NCBI GenBank assembly: GCA_016871915.1
Contig: VHBP01000001.1
Location: 1-64,000 of the forward strand
DNA length: 64,000 nucleotides
Origin: Gemmatimonadota bacterium
GTDB taxonomy: Bacteria > Gemmatimonadota > Gemmatimonadetes > Gemmatimonadales > Gemmatimonadaceae
Direction of reading: 5' to 3'
Numbering within the stretch: position 1 is the first letter of the stretch; the number at the start of each line of letters is the position of its first letter. Shown one piece after another: positions 7,830 to 15,970 of this stretch. The notes beneath the pieces were generated by a model. It made no database searches and was not told the DNA's origin. It worked only from the letters and a program-made list of their open reading frames with translations. Both the position numbers and the translations under genes were made by a program.

Positions 7830-10268
7830 TTAGGGCCGCACGCGAATCGTGACCAATCCCTGCGTGGATGACGTCGGTACGAGCACCTTAACGTGCAGCC
7901 GCTGCTGACTGGCGTCCCACGCGAGCGCCATCGTGCTCCCCGCCCCGACAAGTGCGGGGGTCGCGACCTCGGGGACGGCGGTGCTCCCGCTCAGCACCGA
8001 GACAGGCCGCCCGGGTAGCCCAACCGAGAAGAGGAGCCACTCGCCCGCACGTGCCTCCTGCAGCCGGAGGGTGAGCGTCGTCGGGAACTGTCTGAGCGTT
8101 AGGTCATAGCGCCGGCTCGGCATCGCCGCGAAGATGACGCGGCTAGTCGAGGTGCCCGACCCGACGAATCGTTCCGACGCGGTCCCGTCACGCACGATGT
8201 CAACGGGGGCGATCGGCGCAGCGGTACCGCTCCCCTCGACGATGGCGCGTAGGTAAGGCCCGGGGCAGATCTGTGCATTCCAGGCGCCGCGCAGCATGCA
8301 ATCAGCGGTCGTCAGGAAGGGGGTGTTGGCGGTGACCCATCGGCCGGCAGTTCCGGTGAGGGAGCCGGTGAGGTCTTCGAAGACCGCCGTCTTGTCGCCG
8401 TCCTTTGTGGGGACCGGGGTGTCGATGTAAAGGGCGTTCGACTCGACGAAGGTGAGGTTGTGCGCGCTGTTGAGGGTACTCAGCGCGAAGGCGTTGCCGC
8501 CCCCGCCGTTCCGGTTGAAGCCGAGCGCGCTCCACGGTATGAGCCCGTTTCCGCTGAAGCCGGCGAAGGTGACATCGCGTGCGCCGACTGGGCCGTCGTA
8601 GAACTCGAAGCCGCGGTAGAGGTCGCGCGAGGTGACGAGGTTCGCGGTGCGCCCGACGACGAGGGAGCTCGTGAGGTAGCTCATCGCGCTCGCGAAGGTG
8701 GCGCCGATGCCGTTGTCGGCGAGTACGGCCCCGCTCAGGAAGTGATCGCGGCCCCGGAGCCAGACGCCGCGCCCGCTGTTCTTGTACGCGGTGAACCCCA
8801 TGAAGTACGCGGGGACGGTGGCGGAGCCGACCTGCGAGGGGACGGCGCGCGGTTGGTATGATGTCCCAACGGTGGTGCCGTCGGCGAGTGGGCCGTCGTC
8901 GACGTGGAGCCCAGTCTGCCGATTGGAGTGTGCGACGTTGTTCGTGAAGGCGAGGAGTGGCGTACGGTTCGGGCGGTCGGGTTGCCCGGCGGAGAAGCCG
9001 CGCGGATTGTCGGGGAGCGCGTACCAGAAGCCGAAGGCGTCGGAGCCAGCGGCGACGTTCCCGATGAGGCTGTTGTCGGGGTTGGTCACCCAGAAGGTGG
9101 CGGGGCGATCATCGCTCGGGAGGAGCCGATCGGCGACGGCAGGACGCCGCGAGAGGACACCGAGGTTGTGGTGGAGCGCGTTCTGCGTCTCGCCGCCATC
9201 CTCGAGGAAGTAGCCGTGGCCGAGGTGGTCATAGCAGACGTTGTCACGCACCTCGAGCTGCCGCGTCCCATGCACGGTGACGCAGCGGTTGTTGCTGCGC
9301 CAGATGGCGCTGTTCCGGATGAACTGTTGCGGGACGGCGCCGGCGAGATGCCAATGGATGGGGTAATGCCCGAGCTTACCGCGCTGCCCCATGTTCGCGA
9401 GCTCGACGCCCAGCACGGAGGCCGTGGCGCCAGCGAGGATCATGATATGTCCGCCGATCCCATCCGCCGACTGAGGAACGCCATCGATGATTCCGGTGCC
9501 GGCGCCCTGGATGCGGATGTTCCGCGTCAGGAGTCCGACCTCGGCCCGCTCGTCGACCGTGCGTCCCGCAATCAGTTGCAGGTCGCCGTAGTGCGGATGC
9601 TGCAGGCCGGTTTCGAGCGTGACGGTGCGGCCGCTCACGGCACTGATACGCCGCTGCTCAGCTTGCGTCGGTTCAAAGCCCGACGGGGCGATGACGATGC
9701 GGTCCCCGGCGCGCCAGTCGATGTCGTCGCGCATCGTGAGGGTGCGCGCCCCGGAAGGGGCGGACGCATTGAGCCGAGTCCAGGCGGTGCGCGTCTCACC
9801 GATGAGGGTGAGCTCGCCGCCGGGGAAGACACCGATCACGCGGGTGCCCATCCCCGGGATGGCATCGCCGGCGGTCGGGCCGGTGAGGGTGATGGTGGCG
9901 CGCTTGGTGTATGGGGCCTGTAGGGTGCCGATGCGTAGGGCGCCCTCGATGCGGATGAAGCCGGTGCTGAGCGAGAGGTCCATGTCGCGCTCGAACTCGA
10001 CGACGCCCTGGATGTCGAGGCCCGCCAGCGCGGGCGGCGAGACATCGAGCCGCATCAGGGTGCCGGCGGGGACGACGACCGTGTCACCCGCGGCGGGGAT
10101 GCGCCCTAAAGGCCAGGCGCGGGCATCCGACCAGCGACGGACCCGGAGTTCGCCGCCGAGGGCACCGGGACCGTTCGATGCGATGAGCCCCGTGGACCCG
10201 TCACCTGCGCAACCGGCGGCGGCGAAGACGAGAGCGAGGCAGCGGGGGAGGAGGCGGCGGGGGCTCAC
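7830..10268 (-). CDS. G8-domain, parallel beta-helix lipoprotein of the CEMIP/TMEM2-like family
   Basis: An 812-residue surface or periplasmic lipoprotein: the lipobox Cys is residue 20 (FAAAGC). A G8 domain follows at about 45-150 (W-rich start, PAAGDTVVVPAG, LDIQGVVEF, IRIEGALRIG), then a right-handed beta-helix. The core carries segments that I recognise from animal CEMIP (KIAA1199) and TMEM2: RAEVGLLTRNIRIQG (241-255), GGHIM, HYPIHWHLAG (301-310), RCVTVHGT (328-335) and DHLGHGYFLEDG (347-358). The animal proteins take part in hyaluronan depolymerisation; that this one acts on a polysaccharide is inference. The start is GTG at 10268, which gives the signal peptide. It stands alone, divergent from alkB. 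Confidence 0.85.
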   Translation of the reverse strand: MSPRRLLPRCLALVFAAAGCAGDGSTGLIASNGPGALGGELRVRRWSDARAWPLGRIPAAGDTVVVPAGTLMRLDVSPPALAGLDIQGVVEFERDMDLSLSTGFIRIEGALRIGTLQAPYTKRATITLTGPTAGDAIPGMGTRVIGVFPGGELTLIGETRTAWTRLNASAPSGARTLTMRDDIDWRAGDRIVIAPSGFEPTQAEQRRISAVSGRTVTLETGLQHPHYGDLQLIAGRTVDERAEVGLLTRNIRIQGAGTGIIDGVPQSADGIGGHIMILAGATASVLGVELANMGQRGKLGHYPIHWHLAGAVPQQFIRNSAIWRSNNRCVTVHGTRQLEVRDNVCYDHLGHGYFLEDGGETQNALHHNLGVLSRRPAVADRLLPSDDRPATFWVTNPDNSLIGNVAAGSDAFGFWYALPDNPRGFSAGQPDRPNRTPLLAFTNNVAHSNRQTGLHVDDGPLADGTTVGTSYQPRAVPSQVGSATVPAYFMGFTAYKNSGRGVWLRGRDHFLSGAVLADNGIGATFASAMSYLTSSLVVGRTANLVTSRDLYRGFEFYDGPVGARDVTFAGFSGNGLIPWSALGFNRNGGGGNAFALSTLNSAHNLTFVESNALYIDTPVPTKDGDKTAVFEDLTGSLTGTAGRWVTANTPFLTTADCMLRGAWNAQICPGPYLRAIVEGSGTAAPIAPVDIVRDGTASERFVGSGTSTSRVIFAAMPSRRYDLTLRQFPTTLTLRLQEARAGEWLLFSVGLPGRPVSVLSGSTAVPEVATPALVGAGSTMALAWDASQQRLHVKVLVPTSSTQGLVTIRVRP

Positions 10269-10336
10269 GGGACGGTGAGAGGGGCCGGTTAAAAACGTAT
10301 AGCGGACCGGGTTGAGCGGCTAGGTCGGTTGACGGG

Positions 10337-10590
10337 GTGGGGCGGCGAGGGCGCGTCTCGAGGGCTATTTCCCTCGCCAATCTCCCGCTCTCCGCCGTCT
10401 GTGCGACGTCTTATGCAGTGGCTGTCCTCCCGTGGAGAGCGACGAAGGCGCACAATCGCCATCTCCCGTACGGCACCGACACTATCCCCGCGGAACCGGT
10501 TGATGGGGAGGCGGCGCGGCGCGCGGAGTAGCAGGGGGTACGCGTCGCCGTGTTGCCGGCCGTCCCGTTCGGCGTCTACTCCGGCGGGCG
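10337..10590 (+). pseudogene. creatininase-family amidohydrolase fragment (pseudogene)
   Basis: The frame starting at 10337 reads ...SYAVAVLPWRATKAHNRHLPYGTDTI..., matching GYQVAVLPWGATEPHNHHLPYGTDTI in the intact creatininase gene at 15157. A TAG interrupts it at 10529-10531. In the same frame beyond the stop, GVRVAVLPAVPFGVY matches GARVAVLPTVPFGVN of the intact copy, after which similarity ends. The catalytic/metal Glu of the TExHxxHLP motif is Lys here. So only the N-terminal quarter survives, with one nonsense mutation and a lost ligand. The piece is immediately upstream of alkB and may contribute its leader sequence. Confidence 0.85.
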
Positions 10591-10619
10591 GGCCCGCGTT
10601 CCACGGGATATGTTGCAGC

Positions 10620-11747
10620 ATGCCATCCGATGGCCGCCGTTATCCCGACCCTAAGCGTTACGCCTGGCTTCTCGCCCTAGCGATCCCGCTCTCCCCGTTC
10701 GTGGCGGCGTTGCTCGCCCATGTGACGGGATCGACGGTCGCGTGGTACCTCGGGCCGATCGTCAGCTTCCTCGTGCTCCCCCTGCTCGACCTGTGGGTCG
10801 GCACCGATGCGACGAATTCCTCGGAACGCGTTCTCGCGCAACTCGAGGATGACCGCTACTACCGCTGGTGCACGATGGCGTTTCTCCCGCTGCAGTACGC
10901 CGGCGTGGTCGTCGCCTGTATGCTCTGGGCCTCCGGGAGCCTCTCCGTGGCCGACGCGCTCGGGCTCGCGCTGACGGTCGGTGTCGTCGCGGGGTTCGCG
11001 ATCAACGCGGCGCACGAACTAGGGCACAAACATGATACCGTCGAGCGCTGGTGCAGCCGTCTCGCCCTCGCGCAGAGCGCCTATGGGCACTTCTACATCG
11101 AGCACAACCGCGGGCATCATGTGCACGTGGCGACCCCTGTTGACCCGGCGAGCGCGCGGTACGGCGAAAGTTTCTACGCCTTCTGGCCGCGCACGGTGAT
11201 CGGGTCGTTGCGCTCCGCGCTTGCAATCGAGCGCGCGCGCCTCGCGAAGCTCGGGCGTAGTCAATGGACGGTCGCGAACGAGGTGGTGCAGGGCTGGGCG
11301 TTGACGGCCATCCTCGCGGGCGGACTCCTGCTCACCTTCGGGCCGATGATCGCGCCCTGGCTGGCGCTGCAGGCGGTGGTCGGGTTTACCTTGCTCGAGG
11401 CGATCAACTACCTCGAGCATTACGGACTCCTCCGCGAGCGACGCCCGGATGGGCGCTACGAACGCTGCGGGCACGTGCACAGCTGGGACAGCGATCATCT
11501 TGCATCGAACATTTTCCTCTTCCATCTGCAGCGCCACAGCGACCATCACATGCATCCCGCGCGTCGGTACCAGGCACTGCGGCATGTGACGGAGGCGCCA
11601 CGCCTCCCGCAGGGCTATGCGGCGATGGTCCTGCTGGCCTTCGTCCCGCCGCTTTGGCACCGTGTGATGGATCCGCGTCTGCTAGCGCATTACGGTGGGG
11701 ATACCTCCCTCACGAACCGAGGAATAGTCGGCGCCGCCAGCCCGTAG
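10620..11747 (+). CDS. alkB: alkane 1-monooxygenase (integral-membrane di-iron hydroxylase)
   Basis: A 375-residue inner-membrane enzyme that hydroxylates the terminal carbon of n-alkanes using electrons from rubredoxin. All histidine boxes are present: HELGHK (from residue 132), EHNRGHH (161-167) followed by the AlkB-specific stretch VATPVDPASARYGES, NYLEHYG, and LQRHSDHHMHP, with four to six membrane helices between. ATG 10620 gives a normal AlkB N-terminus; longer readings run back through the creatininase pseudogene. No rubredoxin or rubredoxin reductase gene is nearby, so electrons must come from elsewhere. A related membrane hydroxylase lies at 29687. Confidence 0.93.
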   Translation: MPSDGRRYPDPKRYAWLLALAIPLSPFVAALLAHVTGSTVAWYLGPIVSFLVLPLLDLWVGTDATNSSERVLAQLEDDRYYRWCTMAFLPLQYAGVVVACMLWASGSLSVADALGLALTVGVVAGFAINAAHELGHKHDTVERWCSRLALAQSAYGHFYIEHNRGHHVHVATPVDPASARYGESFYAFWPRTVIGSLRSALAIERARLAKLGRSQWTVANEVVQGWALTAILAGGLLLTFGPMIAPWLALQAVVGFTLLEAINYLEHYGLLRERRPDGRYERCGHVHSWDSDHLASNIFLFHLQRHSDHHMHPARRYQALRHVTEAPRLPQGYAAMVLLAFVPPLWHRVMDPRLLAHYGGDTSLTNRGIVGAASP

Positions 11748-11784
11748 GACGCCACCTCACTCAAGCAGCTCATCGACCCCCCCC

Positions 11785-14700
11785 TCACATCGTCAGGTAG
11801 CGCCCCAGGAACTTTTGCACGCGGTCGAGCGCCTGCTTGAGCTCGGTCGCGAGTTCGCGCGAGAGCGCCTGCTGCGGCGCCGTCGGCGGGAAGTGCCCCG
11901 CATCGACGTTGCGCTGGAGGCCGCCGAGCCGCTCGGTCACGCGCGGCCCCTCGCTCCAGTAGGGGTAGTTCGCCGGCTTCGTGAGGGTTGTGATCAGCGT
12001 GTCGACCTCGGCCAGCTCCATCGTCAGTGACTTCACCACCGCGGCCCCCTCTTGGTTCGGGAGCGCCTCGGCCGCGCGGCGACGCGCTTCGAGCTCCCCC
12101 TTCCGCGCGTCGAGTGCGCGGAGGGTGTCATTCGCCTGCGAGACGAGGTCCCGCAACTGCATCGCGAGGTCGAACTGCGCGCTCAGCCCCTCAGGTGTGG
12201 TACGGGCGGTGGGATCGACGCGCACCGTCACCGGCTGCTCGAGCACCTGCGTTCCGATGGTGAGACGTACGGTGTAGCGGCCGGGGAGGGCGCGTGGCCC
12301 CCCCCCGCCGCCAAAGCTGCCCTCGCCATCATCCCCTAGGGCGACGTCCGCCGCGGGGGCACGCCGCGGGCGTGACGCCTCGTGCGCGAGGTCCCATGCG
12401 GTGGTGTTGATCCCCGCTGCGGTCGGGATCTTCGCGTACGTACGGATCACCCGCCCGGTCTCGTCGACGATCTCCAACTTCGACGGGGTCCCCGCCGCTG
12501 GCGCCGCTTTCAAATAGTAGCGTATGATGGCGCCATACGCCGGGTTCGGTCCGCGGAAGAGGTCGTCGCCGAGGGAGCCCTTGTTCATCTTGGTGGCGAA
12601 CCGCGTCGCCGTGCGCATCCCGAAGAGATAGGCCGGCTTCGCGGCCGCTGCGGCGAGCTCCTGGATCACCGAGGCGTCGTCGAGGATCCACGCCCCGCGG
12701 CCATGCGTCGCGACGATGAGGTCGTTCTCGCGCCCGTGCACGAGCACCTCGTGCACAGGGACGGCGGGCAGGTTGCCGCCGAGGCGGAACCAGTCACCGC
12801 CGCCGGTGACGCTCACGTAGAGCCCGATCTCCGTCCCCGCGTAGAGCACATTGGGATTCTTGGGATCCTCGCGTAGCACCTGGAGATACGCTCCCTCGGG
12901 GAGGTTCCCGGCTAGGCTCGTCCAGGTAGCGCCGCAGTCGGTGGTGCGGAAGGCGTATGGCTTGAGGTCGTCCATGAACTTCCGTTCGAAGGTCACGTAC
13001 GCCGTGCATGGGGCCCGGCGGCTCGCCTCGATATGGCTGACCACGGCTTCCGGTCCGACGCCGGGGATCCGCGCATCGACGCGGGCCCAGGTGCGCCCGC
13101 CGTCTCGCGTGAGCTGCACGAGGCCATCGTCGGTGCCGACCCAGAGGAGGCCCGCCTGCGCCGGCGATTCTGCCACGCTGTAGATGGTGTTGTAGAACTC
13201 GGCGGTCGTCGCCTCGAGCATCGCGGGACCGCCCGCCCACCCGTGCCGGGTGGTATCGTTCTTGGTGAGATCGCCCGAGATCGCGGTCCAGGTCCCACCG
13301 AAGTCAGTCGACTTGAAGAGCACCTGCGCGCCGAAGTAGAGCGTCTTGCCATCGTGAGGTGAGGCGACGACCGGCGCATTCCAGTTGAAGCGGTACTGCA
13401 GCTGATTCACCGGACCGCCGTCGTTGCGCCGCGGCTGCGGCGAGATGTCCTCCTGCTCCCGGGTCTGCATCCGCGTGCGGAAGACCATCCCGCCCTGCGC
13501 GTCGGTAACGTAGTAATCGGGGTCATCGGGGTGCGTCACCTGGTAGTAGCCATCCCCGTACGAGATGAGGTTCCAGTCGTCGACGAGGATACCGAGCGGG
13601 TCGCGCGTGCGGCTCGGGCCCACCCAGTTGCCGTTGTCCTGCAGGCCACCGCCGAGGAAGTAGAAGGGCTCCCGGTTGTCGGCGTGCAGTTGGTAGAACT
13701 GCGCGAGCACGAACTGGTTCGGGAAGCGCCACGTCTCGGCGCGGTCGTGCGAGACCGCGATGCCGCCGTCGTTCACCTGCCAGACGCGCGCGGGATCGGT
13801 CGGGTCGATCCACAGGCCATGATGGTCGCCGTGGATGCGCTGCGAGATGGTGCGGAAGGTCCGGCCACCATCGATCGAGACGGAGAGGTTGCAGGCGATC
13901 GCGTAGACACGGTCCGCGTCTACCGGATCGACGCGGAGATCGGAGTAGTAATAGCCGCGGCAGATCGTCTTGGCATCGTCGGAGACGCGGCGCCAGGTCT
14001 CGCCGTGGTCATCGCTCCGCCAGACGTAGCCCTCCTTGCGGGACTCGAGGATCGCGTAGACCGTGTTCGGGCTCGACGGAGCGACCTTCACTCCGATGCG
14101 GCCGATGAGCGCCGGGAGCCCGCCGCCGAGCTTCTTCCAGGTACGGCCCCCGTCGATCGACTTGTGGATGCCGCCCTGCTCGGAGCCTGAGCGGAAGGTC
14201 CACTGTTTGCGATCGAACTGCCACATCGCCGCATAGACGATGTTCGGGTTCACCGGGTCGATGTCGAGATCGGCGCACCCGTGGCGGTCGTCGGTGTAGA
14301 GGGTCTTGGTCCAGGAGGTGCCACCGTCGCGCGAGACGAAGACACCACGCTCCGCATTCGGCCCTGCCATATGGCCGACCGCGCAGACAAAGACCGTCTG
14401 CCGCTCGGTGGGGTGGACCATCACGCGCGCGATGTGCCGAGTGTCGGTGAGCCCAATGTTCGTCCAGGAGGTCCCGCCGTCGGTCGACTTGAAGACGCCG
14501 CGCCCAAAGGAGACCGAGTTGCGGACATTTCCTTCGCCGGTCCCGACATAGATCACCTGTGGATTACCGGGCTCGAGCGCGAGGTCGCCGATGGCGAGGG
14601 TCGACTGCCGGTCGAAGAGCGGGCTCCAGGTGGTCCCCGCGTTCGTGGTCTTCCAGGCGCCGCCGGCGGCCGTGCCGACGTAGACGAGGTTCGGGTTCCC

Positions 14701-14904
14701 CGGGACCCCCTCGATGTCGGTCGAACGGCCCATCATGTTTGCCGGCCCGACGTTTCGGAGGCTGAGGCGGGTGAGGGCGGTGGTGTCGACCATCGGGCGG
14801 GCCGACGCGACCGGCGCGATCCCGCGCTGGGCGGTGAGCGCGTGAGGGGCGAGCGCGGGGGCGAGGGCAGCGAGGACGGAGAGGAGGCGCAGGGGTCGGA
14901 GCAT
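11785..14904 (-). CDS. secreted sortilin/VPS10-like BNR-repeat beta-propeller protein
   Basis: A 1039-residue exported protein of the kind often labelled 'glycosyl hydrolase, BNR repeat' in this group of bacteria. A signal peptide (MLRPLRLLSVLAALAPALAPHALTAQ) starts at ATG 14904; longer readings only add untranslated leader. The propeller carries about ten Asp-box repeats of form S/T-x-D-x-G-x-T/S-W, for example TTNAGTTW, STDGGTSW, SRDGGTSW, SIDGGRTW, SDDHGETW and TRDGGRTW. The last 250 residues are a beta-sandwich plus a helical C-terminus (LRALDARKGELEARRRAAEA). No sialidase arginine triad or hydrolase acid pair can be recognised, so catalytic activity is doubtful; a binding or peptidase-accessory role is equally possible. 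Confidence 0.8.
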   Translation of the reverse strand: MLRPLRLLSVLAALAPALAPHALTAQRGIAPVASARPMVDTTALTRLSLRNVGPANMMGRSTDIEGVPGNPNLVYVGTAAGGAWKTTNAGTTWSPLFDRQSTLAIGDLALEPGNPQVIYVGTGEGNVRNSVSFGRGVFKSTDGGTSWTNIGLTDTRHIARVMVHPTERQTVFVCAVGHMAGPNAERGVFVSRDGGTSWTKTLYTDDRHGCADLDIDPVNPNIVYAAMWQFDRKQWTFRSGSEQGGIHKSIDGGRTWKKLGGGLPALIGRIGVKVAPSSPNTVYAILESRKEGYVWRSDDHGETWRRVSDDAKTICRGYYYSDLRVDPVDADRVYAIACNLSVSIDGGRTFRTISQRIHGDHHGLWIDPTDPARVWQVNDGGIAVSHDRAETWRFPNQFVLAQFYQLHADNREPFYFLGGGLQDNGNWVGPSRTRDPLGILVDDWNLISYGDGYYQVTHPDDPDYYVTDAQGGMVFRTRMQTREQEDISPQPRRNDGGPVNQLQYRFNWNAPVVASPHDGKTLYFGAQVLFKSTDFGGTWTAISGDLTKNDTTRHGWAGGPAMLEATTAEFYNTIYSVAESPAQAGLLWVGTDDGLVQLTRDGGRTWARVDARIPGVGPEAVVSHIEASRRAPCTAYVTFERKFMDDLKPYAFRTTDCGATWTSLAGNLPEGAYLQVLREDPKNPNVLYAGTEIGLYVSVTGGGDWFRLGGNLPAVPVHEVLVHGRENDLIVATHGRGAWILDDASVIQELAAAAAKPAYLFGMRTATRFATKMNKGSLGDDLFRGPNPAYGAIIRYYLKAAPAAGTPSKLEIVDETGRVIRTYAKIPTAAGINTTAWDLAHEASRPRRAPAADVALGDDGEGSFGGGGGPRALPGRYTVRLTIGTQVLEQPVTVRVDPTARTTPEGLSAQFDLAMQLRDLVSQANDTLRALDARKGELEARRRAAEALPNQEGAAVVKSLTMELAEVDTLITTLTKPANYPYWSEGPRVTERLGGLQRNVDAGHFPPTAPQQALSRELATELKQALDRVQKFLGRYLTM

Positions 14905-15156
14905 GGTAGAGCCCGGTCGAGGAGGGGAGGGGAGCGGCAACAGCGAGGGCACGATCCCTCGCGACGCGTGGACACCAATGCCCGCGACGTCAAGATGGTC
15001 GTCTGTCTCTAAAATATCGCATGACGGGCGCGAACGAGGGGGTCGCCGGGAGCGTGAGTGGAGCGTCGGGCGGGTCGATGGTCCATATTTGGTCGTCCCC
15101 ATTCCTCCCCATCTTCCTGCCGTTGAGCGAGCATCCGCCACGTCGGAGTGACCCCG

Positions 15157-15924
15157 ATGAACGACCGTCCCTGGATCCTCGCCGAACAAGCCCTCCCCTC
15201 GGTCCGTGCCGCGGGCTACCAGGTCGCCGTCCTCCCCTGGGGCGCAACCGAACCTCACAACCATCATCTGCCGTATGGCACCGACACAATCGAATGTGAT
15301 GTGCTGGCGGCAGAATCGGCGCGCCTCGCCTGGGCACGCGGCGCGCGCGTCGCGGTGCTCCCAACTGTCCCCTTCGGCGTGAACACCACCCAGCTCGACC
15401 TCCCGCTCACGCTCAACATGAATCCCACGACGCAGCTCGCGCTGCTGCGCGATCTCGTGCAGGCGCTCGAGGAGCAGGGGATCCGGCGGCTACTGATTTT
15501 CAATGGCCATGGCGGGAACGACTTCAAGTGGATGATCCGGGAATTGCAGCCGACCACCGCGGTCTTCCTCTGCACGCTCAACTGGTGGCAGGTAGTCGAT
15601 GCGCGCCCCTTCTTCACCGACCTCGGCGACCACGCGGGGGAGTTGGAGACGAGTGTGATGCAGGGGATCGCGCCGGCGCTCGTGCGGCCCCTCACCGAGG
15701 CAGGGGATGGGCGGGCACGCCCCTGGCGCGTCGCCGCCTTTCGAGAAGGGTGGGCCTGGGCGCCGCGCCGGTGGACGCAGGTGACGCGCGACACGGGGAT
15801 CGGGGACCCGCGCGCGGCGACTCCAGAGAGGGGCGTGGCCTTCCGCGATGCCGTCTGTGAGACGATCGCGGGGTTCCTGGTGGAGCTTGCGCAGCTCGAT
15901 CCCAGCGATCTCTACGGCCCCTGA
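15157..15924 (+). CDS. creatininase-family amidohydrolase
   Basis: A 255-residue cytoplasmic metal-dependent amidohydrolase of the creatininase/MftE fold. Metal-binding residues are visible in GATEPHNHHLPYGTDT (Glu, His and Asp of the ExHxxHLP..D motif), in FNGHGGND, and in the acidic segment DHAGELETSVM. ATG 15157 is preferred to GTG 15148 because GGAG lies 8 bases before it. The family includes creatinine amidohydrolase, 3-dehydro-scyllo-inosose hydrolase and formamide hydrolases; the substrate here is unknown. A broken paralogue lies at 10337. It is divergent from the BNR-propeller gene, and the 252-bp gap between them holds both promoters. Confidence 0.9.
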   Translation: MNDRPWILAEQALPSVRAAGYQVAVLPWGATEPHNHHLPYGTDTIECDVLAAESARLAWARGARVAVLPTVPFGVNTTQLDLPLTLNMNPTTQLALLRDLVQALEEQGIRRLLIFNGHGGNDFKWMIRELQPTTAVFLCTLNWWQVVDARPFFTDLGDHAGELETSVMQGIAPALVRPLTEAGDGRARPWRVAAFREGWAWAPRRWTQVTRDTGIGDPRAATPERGVAFRDAVCETIAGFLVELAQLDPSDLYGP

Positions 15925-15970
15925 GCGGACTAACTGGCATGGCGGGCCGCAGGCGGCGACCTTTGATGTG

